The position numbers were made by a program, and so were the translations under genes. The notes under the pieces are model-generated. The model was not told where the DNA came from. It was given only the letters and a program-made list of their open reading frames with translations, and ran no database searches. This document shows, in pieces, positions 1 to 7,846 of a stretch of 21,056 bases of DNA (its first letter is position 1; each line of letters begins with the position of its first letter). The stretch spans positions 1 through 21,056 of the forward strand of contig JAHJQU010000344.1 in assembly GCA_018819005.1 (NCBI GenBank). The letters are read 5' to 3'. The DNA comes from Pseudomonadota bacterium. GTDB lineage: Bacteria; Desulfobacterota; Desulfobacteria; Desulfobacterales; RPRI01.

Positions 1-504
1 CTTTCTTGACTGGAAACGTTCTATAACAACAACGCCCATTTTGGAAACCCAGTATGGGTCGGAACCGAAAATTCTTCCGGACATAACGCTTCCGGCACTT
101 TCCGGCGCAACATCCATAACAGGTGCCATATTCATATTTATACCAACCTCCAGGAGCTCAGAAGCTGTTGTCTCGGCATAACCTGCAGCATCTTCCTCGC
201 TTTTCATCGCAGGATTTCCGGGGAACTGGGTGAAGGGTTCTTTAAGTCTTGCAACCTGGCCGCCTTCCTGATCTATCGCAATAATAAGAGGAGGCTGTCC
301 GCATGACCGGGCGTAATCCTGCACCGATTTACAAAGATTTTTTATCTGTCCGGGGTTTTTTATGTTCCCTGTAAAAAGAATTATTCCACCGATCTTTAAA
401 GTATCAATAAGGAACATAAGTTCCCGTGTAAGTTCCGTGCCGTCAAAACCAACCATCAGCCGCTGACCCGCTATCTGCTCCGAAGAAAAATCCGCAATAT
501 TCAT
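1..504 (-). CDS. Glycoside hydrolase family 3 protein, NagZ-like beta-N-acetylhexosaminidase (3' end cut by window edge)
   Basis: An open frame reads leftward from ATG at 502-504 to the window edge without a stop, giving the first 168 residues. The residues DQEGGQVARL (about 78-87) form the highly conserved GH3 strand motif of NagZ-type N-acetylhexosaminidases, and NMAPVMDV (about 125-132) and the SGRIFGSDP motif (142-150, normally S-R-S/A-F/Y-G-x-D) follow in the expected order. NagZ removes beta-N-acetylglucosamine from muropeptides or other glycans; the usual length is about 340-550 residues, so at least half is missing, including the His/Asp catalytic loop and the nucleophile region. No signal peptide is visible at the N-terminus, which suits a cytoplasmic enzyme. 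The upstream ribosome binding site is weak. It lies on the same strand as the acyl-CoA dehydratase operon but is separated from it by the 538-674 palindrome, so co-transcription is uncertain. Confidence 0.8.
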   Translation of the reverse strand, partial: MNIADFSSEQIAGQRLMVGFDGTELTRELMFLIDTLKIGGIILFTGNIKNPGQIKNLCKSVQDYARSCGQPPLIIAIDQEGGQVARLKEPFTQFPGNPAMKSEEDAAGYAETTASELLEVGINMNMAPVMDVAPESAGSVMSGRIFGSDPYWVSKMGVVVIERFQSRK

Positions 505-537
505 TATAATATCTCTGCTAATTGTTATTGATCCAAA

Positions 538-674
538 CCTGACAGCTTCATAAAAAGTTAATTTTTCACACGAAGGCACAAAGGCACGAAGAAAGGCATA
601 TTGAAAACATTCAGGTTTATCTTTGTGTCCTCCGTGATCTTTGTGTGAGAATGGTTTTTTGTAAAGCCGTCAGG
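538..674. repeat. Long imperfect inverted repeat, MITE-like intergenic element
   Basis: The outer arms are CCTGACAGCTTCATAAAAAG at 538-557 and, read on the minus strand from 674, CCTGACGGCTTTACAAAAAA; about 16 of 20 positions match. The symmetry continues inward through a TCACAC motif on both arms and then through purine-rich stretches of the ACACAAAG / GGCACAAAGGCACGAAG type at about 567-591 and 621-648, around a centre near 592-620. The element fills almost the whole gap between the GH3 gene and the stop codon of the activator gene, ending three bases from that stop. Repeats with CACAAAG/CACGAAG arms are common between genes of anaerobic deltaproteobacteria. As RNA it would fold into a long hairpin and could act as a terminator or stabiliser of the minus-strand operon transcript. 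Mobility is inference: no target-site duplication was confirmed. Confidence 0.65.
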
Positions 675-676
675 CC

Positions 677-1444
677 TTAAAGAGTCATTGCGATCAAAGC
701 GGCGCCAATTGCTCCGGTTAACTGGGCCATTTCTGAAACTTCTATCGATTTACCGGTCTTGCCCTCGAGGGCTTTTACAACCCCTATATTCTTCGCTACC
801 CCGCCCGTCATCATGACAGGAGAAGTCAGGCCCAGCCTGCCTGCCATTGCTGCAACCCTTGAGCCGATAGATTCATGAATTCCCGCTATGATGTTTTTTC
901 TTTTTTCGCCTTTCGCAATGAGCGATATCACTTCAGATTCGGCAAAAACCGTGCAAAGGCTGCTTATCTTTGCCGGATTGTCGGCCTTAAGGGACATTGA
1001 TCCAAAATCATTTATATCCACTTCAAGCGCTCTTGCCATCACTTCGAGGAATCTGCCCGTCCCGGCTGCACACTTGTCATTCATGGCGAAATCTTTCACT
1101 TTTCCTGCTTCATCCATAACTATCGCCTTACTGTCCTGCCCTCCTATGTCTATCACGGAGCGGACAGCAGGATTCAGAAAATGGGCGCCGGCCGCATGAC
1201 ACGTTATCTCGGTTATGCTTTTTCCCGCGAAGGATATGCTGTTTCTACCGTAGCCAGTGGCAACAATTCCTTCAATTTCAGACCGGTTGACACCCGATCC
1301 CGAAAGGATCTTTTCAAAAACAGCGTCACCCGCATTTTTTGAGTTATAGCCTGTAACTATAACCGCGGTTGACAAAAGCTTTCCGTCCTTAACCAGGGCA
1401 GCCTTTGCAGTAATAGATCCTACATCAATACCCAAAGTAATCAT
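677..1444 (-). CDS. 2-hydroxyacyl-CoA dehydratase / benzoyl-CoA reductase activator ATPase (ASKHA family)
   Basis: 255 residues, the normal length of HgdC-type activators. The order of motifs is diagnostic: phosphate-1 loop DVGSITAK (7-14), phosphate-2 DIGGQDSK (99-106), the cluster-binding NDKCAAGTGRFLE (122-134, Cys125), second cluster ligand Cys164 within SLCTVFAESEV, and the adenosine motif GGVAKN (214-219). In this family a homodimer holds one [4Fe-4S] cluster between the subunits (one Cys pair per monomer), and ATP hydrolysis drives a low-potential electron into the dehydratase or reductase component. It is the last gene of a three-gene minus-strand operon, starting 6 bases after the preceding stop. 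Only one ATPase subunit is present. Class I benzoyl-CoA reductases carry two different ones (BcrA and BcrD), so the partner enzyme is more likely of the 2-hydroxyacyl-CoA dehydratase type with a homodimeric activator. Substrate unknown. Confidence 0.9.
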   Translation of the reverse strand: MITLGIDVGSITAKAALVKDGKLLSTAVIVTGYNSKNAGDAVFEKILSGSGVNRSEIEGIVATGYGRNSISFAGKSITEITCHAAGAHFLNPAVRSVIDIGGQDSKAIVMDEAGKVKDFAMNDKCAAGTGRFLEVMARALEVDINDFGSMSLKADNPAKISSLCTVFAESEVISLIAKGEKRKNIIAGIHESIGSRVAAMAGRLGLTSPVMMTGGVAKNIGVVKALEGKTGKSIEVSEMAQLTGAIGAALIAMTL

Positions 1445-1450
1445 CTCTTT

Positions 1451-2692
1451 TCACCTTGCCTTTAATACTTCCATGAATGCGTCTATTCTTGTTTCGATCT
1501 GGCTTTCAGAAAAGCTTCTTTCATCAACCATGTCGGCTTCTATAATCAATGTGGGAATTTTTCTTTTTTCCTGCACAATCCTCTGTATATCATACTGGCC
1601 AAAAGAATAGGGTTTGCAGCTTCTGTTCGAATGCATGACAACTCCATCCGCATCGTACTTATCTACCATTTCTATTACGGTCTCAGCCATTTCATCAACG
1701 CCGATATTAAGATATATCCTCGAATACCCTTCGGCCATGGTACCCAAAAAATCGTTCTCATCTATGTATTTCAAAGAGCCGCACCATGCCGATGTGTAGG
1801 TATCAGCCACCAGGCACGCATCGTGTGCGGCAAATTTTTCTGAAAGCCATTTTGTCTTATACCATACGGGCAGGTTATCCCACAGGAGCCTGTATTTTTC
1901 ATTAGGGACAGCGCTGATCCCTGACGCTATCCGCTCTTTCATTTCCTCAAGCAACCCGGTATAGTAGTCAATAACGGTCTGGGTCCCGCGAAGTGTGACT
2001 ATCAGCGCAAGATGGAAAAACGCGTCAAAAGCGCTCAGGGGCGCAGGCTTATGCGCTGCGGTATCCAACACTTCCTGCCAAAGCCTCTGTCCCCTGACAG
2101 AAAGTTTTCCAACCTCAGCCATCCTGTCAAAATCACATTTCTTTCTGCACACCATTTCCAGAAATTGAATGTATTCGTCAACCTGTTTTCTGACATATTT
2201 TCTTGCTTCATCCGAAAATTCAGTGTGACAGAAAGGCGTGTCGAGGATGAAAAGCGGCACATTGAAATATCTTGCCTGGACCTCATACCATTTCAGTACT
2301 GTTCCGCATATATTGTTGCAGCATACGAGCATATCAGGCCTTGGAAGCCCCCCGATAGGGCCGCCGTTTACAGGAGCACAGGCTATATCAGCCCTGGCAT
2401 ATGAACAGAGGTCCCTTGAATAGCCCATCTGCTCGGATTTTTCGCACAGGCCAACTCCCATCTTGGATGCTCCTATCATCGCCCCGTGGTTTTCAGGATA
2501 TACCGGAATTATATCCATTACTATCAGAGGCTCAACGGGGCCGCCGCTTGTAATCCACGCGACTTTCTTTCCCGTCTGTTCGGCCGTTTTTGCCTCAATG
2601 TAGTAATTTGTCATGATCTCTTTCATCTTTTTGACCGATTTTATCTTTCGCTTTTCTTTTTCCGGATCCGGAGTCTGGCCATCAGTGGTCAT
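1451..2692 (-). CDS. 2-hydroxyacyl-CoA dehydratase / benzoyl-CoA reductase family subunit, BcrB/HgdA-like
   Basis: 413 residues, typical for the larger subunit of this family (about 400-440). Conserved family elements are visible: a lysine-rich N-terminus, GGPVEPL with VYPENHGA (50-71), the cysteine segment GLCEKSEQMGYSRDLCSYARAD (81-102), CCNNICGTVLKWYE (124-137), and near the C-terminus HSNRSCKPYSFGQYDIQ (354-370). Cys96, Cys125 or 129 and Cys359 are the best candidates for the [4Fe-4S] ligands. In characterised relatives the cluster accepts an electron from the activator and passes it to a CoA-thioester, allowing ketyl-radical dehydration or aromatic ring reduction. Its start is 30 bases after the stop of the BcrC-like partner, and its stop is 6 bases before the activator, so the three genes form one unit. 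The sequence motifs cannot tell a ring reductase from a 2-hydroxyacyl-CoA dehydratase; the single activator favours the dehydratase type. Confidence 0.85.
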   Translation of the reverse strand: MTTDGQTPDPEKEKRKIKSVKKMKEIMTNYYIEAKTAEQTGKKVAWITSGGPVEPLIVMDIIPVYPENHGAMIGASKMGVGLCEKSEQMGYSRDLCSYARADIACAPVNGGPIGGLPRPDMLVCCNNICGTVLKWYEVQARYFNVPLFILDTPFCHTEFSDEARKYVRKQVDEYIQFLEMVCRKKCDFDRMAEVGKLSVRGQRLWQEVLDTAAHKPAPLSAFDAFFHLALIVTLRGTQTVIDYYTGLLEEMKERIASGISAVPNEKYRLLWDNLPVWYKTKWLSEKFAAHDACLVADTYTSAWCGSLKYIDENDFLGTMAEGYSRIYLNIGVDEMAETVIEMVDKYDADGVVMHSNRSCKPYSFGQYDIQRIVQEKRKIPTLIIEADMVDERSFSESQIETRIDAFMEVLKAR

Positions 2693-2722
2693 GATCTTCT
2701 CCCTCTTTATTAAACTCTTTCA

Positions 2723-3838
2723 TTATAACATTTCAAGGAATGCCTCGCACCTTGTCTTAAATTGTCCTTCGGAAGGTAGCTGCTCTTCAATTTCAAACAG
2801 CATGCTCGGAATTCCTTCTTTATCCAGCATTTCTTTCATGTACGGATAATCAAAAGAGTGGGGATCGCAAAATTTCAAGAACAGGAATATCACTCCTTTT
2901 GCATTGTTCTCTTTTGCAATTTTTACAACATGCTCTCCCCGTGAAAAAAGTCCCGAATGTTTTGCCGGACAGACAATACGGTCCGAATACCTTCCAGCTA
3001 TTGATTCGAGAATATCACCACTTAAATCAATATCCCCCTCAAAATATCGTGAGCCGGTGCAAAAATCATCCCATACAACAGCTCCGCCCGAATCTTCAAT
3101 AAGAGAGTAAATATCAGGCAGGTTGCATACCCCGCCGGCAAGAACAACTCTTTTACCTCCCGCCTTCCTGCTTTCCCCTTCTTGTTGCAGATCTTTGGTA
3201 AATGAGGCGAGTTCTTTTAAGAGCACATCCCTGTCCATCACCATGGAAGCCTTAATTATGGCATGAACATCCCTGCTTCGTATAGCAGCAGGGTTTCGGC
3301 TTCTGATTTCAAATATCTTTTTGAGATATGCCCTGATTTGATTATATTTATCTGCTGAAGCTTTGAGGTCATCAGCCGAAATAACAACCCCGAGGCTTTT
3401 TTCAATGTCGCGAATGAATTTTTTTATAACATCGGCCATATATTCTTTCGAACTTTTGGCATCGAGCTTGACCGGCAGCACAACATCGATATGGAATCCG
3501 GTGTTTGCATTTATCCGCCATATATCGGAAAGTCTTTGAATTGAATCGCAGGTATGTGGAAAAACTACCCCGTCAAGGAAATCAAGCCCTCCGGACAATG
3601 CATCTTCGAGGGCTCCGCGGACAAGACTGCAACTGTACGCCTGCAGATGTGCATCTGCAAGGGAAACATCTCCCCTTCCAAAAATCCTGAAAGGAACAGC
3701 TCCCGCAGCCAATATTATCTCCTCAGGCGCGTAAGAACAAAAATAACCTACGATTTTCCTGCCTGTTGTCTTCTTCAGTTCTCTTGCATATTCGTTAGGG
3801 TTTTTTGCTATCCCGTGGAACAAGGCTAAATTATTCAT
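2723..3838 (-). CDS. 2-hydroxyacyl-CoA dehydratase / benzoyl-CoA reductase family subunit, BcrC/HgdB-like
   Basis: 371 residues, the usual size of the smaller catalytic subunit. The N-terminus has the family signature GYFCSYAPEEIILAAGAVPF (31-50, Cys34), followed by YSCSLVRGALEDAL (68-81, Cys70) and FPHTCDSIQRLSDIWR (93-108, Cys97); Cys260 in DDFCTGSRYF and Cys324 in FLKFCDPHSFDYPYM complete the pattern. Cys34/70/97 or Cys97/260/324 include the likely ligands of its own [4Fe-4S] cluster. It should pair with the neighbouring BcrB-like subunit as a heterodimer that receives electrons from the ATPase encoded third in the operon. It is the first gene of this minus-strand operon; a GGGAG ribosome binding site lies about 11 bases before the ATG at 3836-3838. 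The close match to BcrC-like rather than FldC-like sequences, together with the neighbouring bam operon, suggests an aromatic or alicyclic CoA-ester as substrate, but this is inference. Confidence 0.85.
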   Translation of the reverse strand: MNNLALFHGIAKNPNEYARELKKTTGRKIVGYFCSYAPEEIILAAGAVPFRIFGRGDVSLADAHLQAYSCSLVRGALEDALSGGLDFLDGVVFPHTCDSIQRLSDIWRINANTGFHIDVVLPVKLDAKSSKEYMADVIKKFIRDIEKSLGVVISADDLKASADKYNQIRAYLKKIFEIRSRNPAAIRSRDVHAIIKASMVMDRDVLLKELASFTKDLQQEGESRKAGGKRVVLAGGVCNLPDIYSLIEDSGGAVVWDDFCTGSRYFEGDIDLSGDILESIAGRYSDRIVCPAKHSGLFSRGEHVVKIAKENNAKGVIFLFLKFCDPHSFDYPYMKEMLDKEGIPSMLFEIEEQLPSEGQFKTRCEAFLEML

Positions 3839-4138
3839 TTAAGAAATTCTCCCGGTTCAAGGTAATTGTCATTCGGATATTTGCTGTGACAATGAAGATC
3901 TATTTTCATGCGAGTGACTTAATTCATGCTGCTTAAAAAATCAACTGAATCTCAAAAGAGATTGTTAAAAAAATTACATCTTGACCAATAATTAACGGGA
4001 TGATATCGGTAACAAAAGTTGATAGCATTGTTTCTTTTATCAGGTTGTTTTTTGTTTTTCCGATTCAAAGATATCAGGGTATTGAAAAGATTTCTAAAAT
4101 TAACCTGTTATATTTTACATTGATAAAAGGGTTTATTA
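3839..4138. other. Divergent intergenic region
   Basis: About 300 AT-rich bases separate the minus-strand dehydratase operon from the plus-strand DUF2080 gene, so both must start from promoters here. A perfect 6-bp hairpin with an AAAA loop (AATCTC at 3948-3953, GAGATT at 3958-3963) is visible and could be an operator. I could not assign a convincing -35/-10 pair to either strand and see no coding frame. Confidence 0.4.
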
Positions 4139-4324
4139 GTGCTTAACGATAAAAACTCCAAAACCAACGATAGCGTTCCCGTATCAGTAAAAACCAAGGT
4201 GAAATTCGAAATTTACGGCGAAGAGATGATCGAAAAAGAGGTCAAACTCAGCGGTAACAGCGGAAGGGTCTATCTGCCGCCCGACTGGGTCGGCCATCAG
4301 GTTAAAATAATCAGAATCGATTAA
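4139..4324 (+). CDS. Small DUF2080-type (transposon-associated) protein
   Basis: 61 residues from a GTG start, preceded by AAGGG at a suitable distance. The C-terminal half, with EEMIEKEVKLSGNSGRVYLPPDWVGHQVKIIRI (about 28-60), matches the short DUF2080 family, whose members typically read K-x-x-x-GNSGRVYVP-x-x-W-x-GK-x-V-K-V and are often annotated 'transposon-encoded'. The fold resembles AbrB/SpoVT-like swapped-hairpin DNA-binding domains, which would fit an antitoxin or small regulator, but the function of the family is not established. The N-terminal 25 residues are polar and not conserved in my recollection. The next gene, a GNAT acetyltransferase, starts 30 bases downstream and is probably co-transcribed. 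No transposase is found nearby, so it appears as an orphan. Length is normal for the family (about 55-65 residues). Confidence 0.7.
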   Translation: MLNDKNSKTNDSVPVSVKTKVKFEIYGEEMIEKEVKLSGNSGRVYLPPDWVGHQVKIIRID

Positions 4325-4354
4325 TGTTATCATATATCTGCAAGGAATTCTGTC

Positions 4355-4792
4355 GTGGATAATTTACTTATAAGAAAACTGAAGAAAGAAGATGCTGAAG
4401 AAATCAGCAGGATATACCATACCATAACCAAAACAGCGGATGTCGATGACTTCAAAAAAATTGTTGCCAAGCAGGCCCAGAGGGATGAAGATGCAAGTTT
4501 TGTCGCCGAGATAAACGGGAAACTGGTCGGATATTTGATAAGTTACACGCTCATTAGTGGATTTGGCATAGCAAAAAGTGCCTGGGTAGCCAACCTTGGC
4601 GTAAATCCGAAGTACATGGGCCAGGGAATTGGCGAAAAAATGGCGAAAAAAATTTTTCTGCATTACAGAAAAAAAGGAATAAAGGACATTTACACTTCAG
4701 TAAGGTGGGATTCTACCGACCTTCTCTCTTTTTTCAAAACTCTCGGTTTTGACAGGAGTAATTTCATTAATCTCAAAAAGAACCTGGAATAG
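4355..4792 (+). CDS. GNAT-family N-acetyltransferase
   Basis: 145 residues from a GTG start at 4355, preceded by AAGGA about nine bases upstream. The acetyl-CoA binding motif A is clear: WVANLGVNPKYMGQGIGEKMAKKIF (about 77-101), with the Q-x-x-G-x-G/A type pyrophosphate loop as YMGQGIG. N-terminal LLIRKLKKEDAEEISRIY is the usual beta1-alpha1 of the fold, and the C-terminal FFKTLGFDRSNF is the motif B region. Such enzymes move an acetyl group from acetyl-CoA to an amine on a small molecule, peptide or protein; the acceptor cannot be told from sequence. It follows the DUF2080-type gene closely. A pairing of a small AbrB-like protein with a GNAT enzyme might suggest a toxin-antitoxin pair, but GNAT toxins are usually about 160-190 residues and pair with RHH (DUF1778) antitoxins, so I treat this as a weak idea only. 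Confidence 0.8.
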   Translation: MDNLLIRKLKKEDAEEISRIYHTITKTADVDDFKKIVAKQAQRDEDASFVAEINGKLVGYLISYTLISGFGIAKSAWVANLGVNPKYMGQGIGEKMAKKIFLHYRKKGIKDIYTSVRWDSTDLLSFFKTLGFDRSNFINLKKNLE

Positions 4793-4971
4793 AAATTTCA
4801 GAACTTCTAATACGGTTTCTGTTCATCTTTTCCCTTCATTCTTCCATTCCCTCCCGGATATTGAGGAACCTTTGTTGTAATAAAAAAACAAGCGTAATCC
4901 TCCAGCCACCGAACTAGAAAATCCTCAATTATAAGAACACCGACTAAATTGTGATTATCCTTATTTTTTTC

Positions 4972-5000
4972 TTGACATATAGTTATATTACCGCTACAAA
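4972..5000 (+). promoter_or_regulatory. Candidate sigma-70-type promoter for the bam operon
   Basis: The 4793-5248 gap (456 bases) has no credible gene and precedes bamB. Within it TTGACA at 4972-4977 is a perfect -35 hexamer; 17 bases later TACAAA at 4995-5000 matches four of six -10 positions. A transcript from here would carry a leader of roughly 240 bases. In that leader CCTTCTCC (5144-5151) and GGAGAAGG (5195-5202) are perfectly complementary and could close a hairpin shortly before the ribosome binding site. The -10 match is imperfect and no regulator binding site is recognised, so this is a candidate only. Confidence 0.3.
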
Positions 5001-5248
5001 ACAGCCATGATTTTCAGGATTGTCAACTAAAAACATTAAAATCGAAAACCAAATCAACTCATTGTCTTCATTTGGTAATTTATGATGTTATTGCTGTTGG
5101 AAGAGATATCAGATGAAAGAAATATGCCGGCGAATATAGGCATCCTTCTCCCCGTAAAAATCACGAAAAAAATCAGACAGCAGGTGTCCGGATAGGAGAA
5201 GGTAGAGAAGGCGAACAGAATCGCAAGTTGGGTTTAAGGGGTGAAAAA

Positions 5249-7255
5249 ATGAGATACGCAGAAACTGGGTTTAATTTAGAAATTGATCTATCCCGGGGGA
5301 GTATTGAGAGGGAGGCAACCGACCCGAAAGATACCGAGCTTTATCTGGGAGGTCTGGGGACTAATGCCAAAATATTGTGGGACAGAGTTCCTCCTGAAAC
5401 TAAACCATTTGATCCCGAGAATTTACTCATATTCGGCAGCGGACTTCTATGCGGCACGCCTGCTACCGGTTGTAATCGTACCATTGTTTCCACCATTTCT
5501 CCGCAGACGTTATTTATGGCATTTTCAATGATGGGTGGGTTCTGGGCACCGGAATTGAAGTATGCCGGCTACGACAAAGTGATATTACGCGGGAAGTCCC
5601 CAAATCTTGTTTACTTATGGATAAACAATGACAAAGTTGAAATACGTGATGCCTCTCATTTGAAGGGCAAAGGCGCGGGTGAAACCGCAGAACTGATTAA
5701 AAAAGAGTTGAAAGAGCCGAAAGCCCAGGTAGTCTCCATAGGTTTGGCCGGTGAAAACAGGGTCTATTTTGCCTCCATCGAGCAGGGCAGATCGAGCGCC
5801 AGCCGGGGCGGGTTAGGTGCGGTTATGGGAGACAAAGGGGTAAAAGCGATAGCTGTCCGCGGAACAAAGGACATCAATATTGCAAGACCTGCAGAGTATA
5901 TGGATCTGTGCAAAGAAGTGCTCGAATACATAAAATTCAGGAATGATAATCCGATTCCGGGGGTAATGCCCATTTTAGCCGGGCTCGGATCACCTCAGGA
6001 GATGAAAGTCCATGATGAAAAGTGGCATACCGAAAATTTTATGTGGGGAAACTCCAGAACCCGCAGAAAAGATTTCTGGAACAAGGAAATTGCAGAAGAG
6101 TGGATGAAAACTATGGACAGCATGCGCAGGCGGCTTATCAGCTGCTATAATTGCCCGATGACATGCGGAGCAACGATTCAGCCACCCGGACTTCCGACAT
6201 ACATTATGAAATGTTTCACAAAACTTACCTATACAATGGCTGCCATGTCGAACCTGGAATTTGGTTTGGGAATTGCTCAAAGTGCAACAGAGTATGGAGT
6301 GGACGGCTTTTCAGCCCCGCAGGTAATGGCTTTCGCTCTTGAGCTTTATGATGCCGGTATTTTGACCGACAAGGACTTTCCGGGAATGCCGGCCGATAAC
6401 GAGGGAAGATTCTACTGGCTGCTTGACAGAATTGTTCGGCGGGAAGGAATAGGAGATGTTCTGGCCAACGGCACTTATTGGGCCGCCCGGCAGATTGGAA
6501 ACGGAGCGGAAAAGTACGCTCATAACAACATCAAAAAACATGAACAGTTGCCTCTCAAACTGTCAATGCTTAATCCGATTTATTTCCTTATGTATTGTAC
6601 CGGGGAGAAGATAAACATTACCCAGATTGAAGGTCAATTCCCGCAGGCCCCTTTTCTAACAAGAGAGGAGAGAGAAGCCTTTGTGAAGGATTGGTTCCAG
6701 GTTCCCGATGATAAATTTAAACAGATATTTCTGGACTGGGAACCACGCGGGGAAAAATCCATGCCCTTTTATCCGAATGTCCAGATGTGTTGCGACATTG
6801 TTGACTGGCAGGAGAGGATGCACTACATCGACGACGCCCTCGGCATGTGTGCCGGTTTATCCTCATTCCCCTTAAAACCTCCCTATCATATACACAATTA
6901 TCCGAAATTTATCTCGTCAGGCGCCGGAATCGATATGGATGAAGCCAAACTCACGCAGGCAGCCAAGCGCTACCGTACTTTGGTCAGGGCCATTAATATA
7001 AGAAGAGGGATGCGCAGAAAAGACGAAAAGCCGCCGGAAGACCATTGGAAGAAAAGATTTCCGGAACTTGAAAAAGAGCTGATGGATACGTATTACAAGT
7101 TTAAGGGATGGAATGAACAGGGTATTCCCACCAAAGAGTACTTGCTTGAAATGGGTTTGGATTTTGTATACGAAGATTTTGTCAAGAGGGGAATCTTAAC
7201 TGATAATGGAGATCCTTCCTCCAAAGGTACTCCGCCGGAAAAAGATAAGGAATAA
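5249..7255 (+). CDS. bamB: Class II benzoyl-CoA reductase, tungsten active-site subunit BamB (aldehyde ferredoxin oxidoreductase family)
   Basis: 668 residues from ATG at 5249, chosen over a TTG at 5228 because AAGGGG lies 7-8 bases upstream of it; Geobacter BamB is about 650 residues. BamB carries a tungsten bis-pyranopterin cofactor and one [4Fe-4S] cluster and reduces benzoyl-CoA to cyclohexa-1,5-diene-1-carbonyl-CoA without ATP. The N-terminal domain shows the family start (VDLSRG-like EIDLSRGSI, YLGGLGTNAKILWD) and the pterin-binding SRGGLGAVMGDKGVKAIAVRG segment. The cluster ligands are Cys299, Cys302 and Cys306 (CYNCPMTC) and Cys534 in DDALGMCAGL. The C-terminus is charged and flexible. 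It is the first gene of an eight-gene operon in the canonical bamBCDEFGHI order, which distinguishes it from ordinary aldehyde oxidoreductases of the same fold. Paralogues of BamB in other degraders may act on related acyl-CoAs, so the exact aromatic substrate is inferred. Confidence 0.9.
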   Translation: MRYAETGFNLEIDLSRGSIEREATDPKDTELYLGGLGTNAKILWDRVPPETKPFDPENLLIFGSGLLCGTPATGCNRTIVSTISPQTLFMAFSMMGGFWAPELKYAGYDKVILRGKSPNLVYLWINNDKVEIRDASHLKGKGAGETAELIKKELKEPKAQVVSIGLAGENRVYFASIEQGRSSASRGGLGAVMGDKGVKAIAVRGTKDINIARPAEYMDLCKEVLEYIKFRNDNPIPGVMPILAGLGSPQEMKVHDEKWHTENFMWGNSRTRRKDFWNKEIAEEWMKTMDSMRRRLISCYNCPMTCGATIQPPGLPTYIMKCFTKLTYTMAAMSNLEFGLGIAQSATEYGVDGFSAPQVMAFALELYDAGILTDKDFPGMPADNEGRFYWLLDRIVRREGIGDVLANGTYWAARQIGNGAEKYAHNNIKKHEQLPLKLSMLNPIYFLMYCTGEKINITQIEGQFPQAPFLTREEREAFVKDWFQVPDDKFKQIFLDWEPRGEKSMPFYPNVQMCCDIVDWQERMHYIDDALGMCAGLSSFPLKPPYHIHNYPKFISSGAGIDMDEAKLTQAAKRYRTLVRAINIRRGMRRKDEKPPEDHWKKRFPELEKELMDTYYKFKGWNEQGIPTKEYLLEMGLDFVYEDFVKRGILTDNGDPSSKGTPPEKDKE

Positions 7256-7274
7256 AGCAGAGGGGGTGATCAAC

Positions 7275-7811
7275 GTGAAGGCTGAGAAAAAAAAGAAAAC
7301 GGTTAAAGTCATAAATATTAATGCCGATAAATGCAACGGTTGCCGGGCATGTGAGATGATCTGCTCCGCCTTTCATGCCGCGCCCAAGTACAGTAGCAAT
7401 AATCCGGCAAGATCCCGCATACGTATAATCCGTGAACCTTTAAGAGATATATATGTTCCTGTATATGCCGGTGAGCATGCCGTAGCCGAATGTGCCGGCA
7501 GGGACAAATATACTATTGACGGCAAGGAATATGAAGAGTGCGCCTTCTGCAGAGCCTCCTGTCCGTCAAGAAGCGATTTCAAGGAACCCGACTCCGGTCT
7601 CCCTCTGAAATGCGACATGTGTGAAGGTGAAGAGATGCCTTTATGTGTGAAGTGGTGCACGGTTGATGCCCTGACCTACGAAGAGAGGGAAGAGGAAGTA
7701 GCGGAAGAGGAAAAGCCTGAAGATATTGAGATTGGATTGGAATCACTGGCAAACAAATACGGATTGCAGAAGATAATGGATGCCGTTGCCAGGCTGTCAC
7801 AAAAGGGCTGA
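7275..7811 (+). CDS. bamC: Benzoyl-CoA reductase electron-transfer subunit BamC (polyferredoxin-type)
   Basis: 178 residues starting at GTG 7275, which has GAGGGGG about eight bases upstream; longer frames back to 7206 would overlap bamB and lack a better site. BamC carries [4Fe-4S] clusters and passes electrons to BamB, with which it forms the catalytic heterodimer unit. Cysteine groups are CNGCRACEMIC near the N-terminus, CAFCRASC in the middle and CDMCEGEEMPLCVKWC, an arrangement like the HycB/DmsB-type four-cysteine-group electron-transfer proteins and sufficient for about three clusters. An acidic stretch (EEREEEVAEEEKPED) links the cluster domain to a short helical C-terminus. It begins 20 bases after bamB and precedes bamD by 35 bases. 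The identification rests on position next to bamB together with the cluster pattern; the protein class alone is very common. Confidence 0.85.
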   Translation: MKAEKKKKTVKVININADKCNGCRACEMICSAFHAAPKYSSNNPARSRIRIIREPLRDIYVPVYAGEHAVAECAGRDKYTIDGKEYEECAFCRASCPSRSDFKEPDSGLPLKCDMCEGEEMPLCVKWCTVDALTYEEREEEVAEEEKPEDIEIGLESLANKYGLQKIMDAVARLSQKG

Positions 7812-7846
7812 AATATTAAGGCGAAAGAAGAGGTTCAAGAAAAAGA

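Noticed and set aside
677..3838. A complete class I (ATP-dependent) benzoyl-CoA reductase
   Set aside because: Only one ATPase subunit is present, whereas class I enzymes have two distinct ones (BcrA and BcrD types); the substrate therefore remains open.
3948..3963. Terminator between the dehydratase operon and the DUF2080 gene
   Set aside because: The hairpin AATCTC-AAAA-GAGATT is short and AT-rich and lies upstream of genes on both strands, where a terminator is not expected; noted only as a possible operator.
4864..4879. A sigma-54 promoter (AGGAAC-CTTTG-TTGTA) before the bam operon
   Set aside because: The -12 element has GT in place of GC, the -24 element matches only partly, and it lies about 370 bases from bamB.
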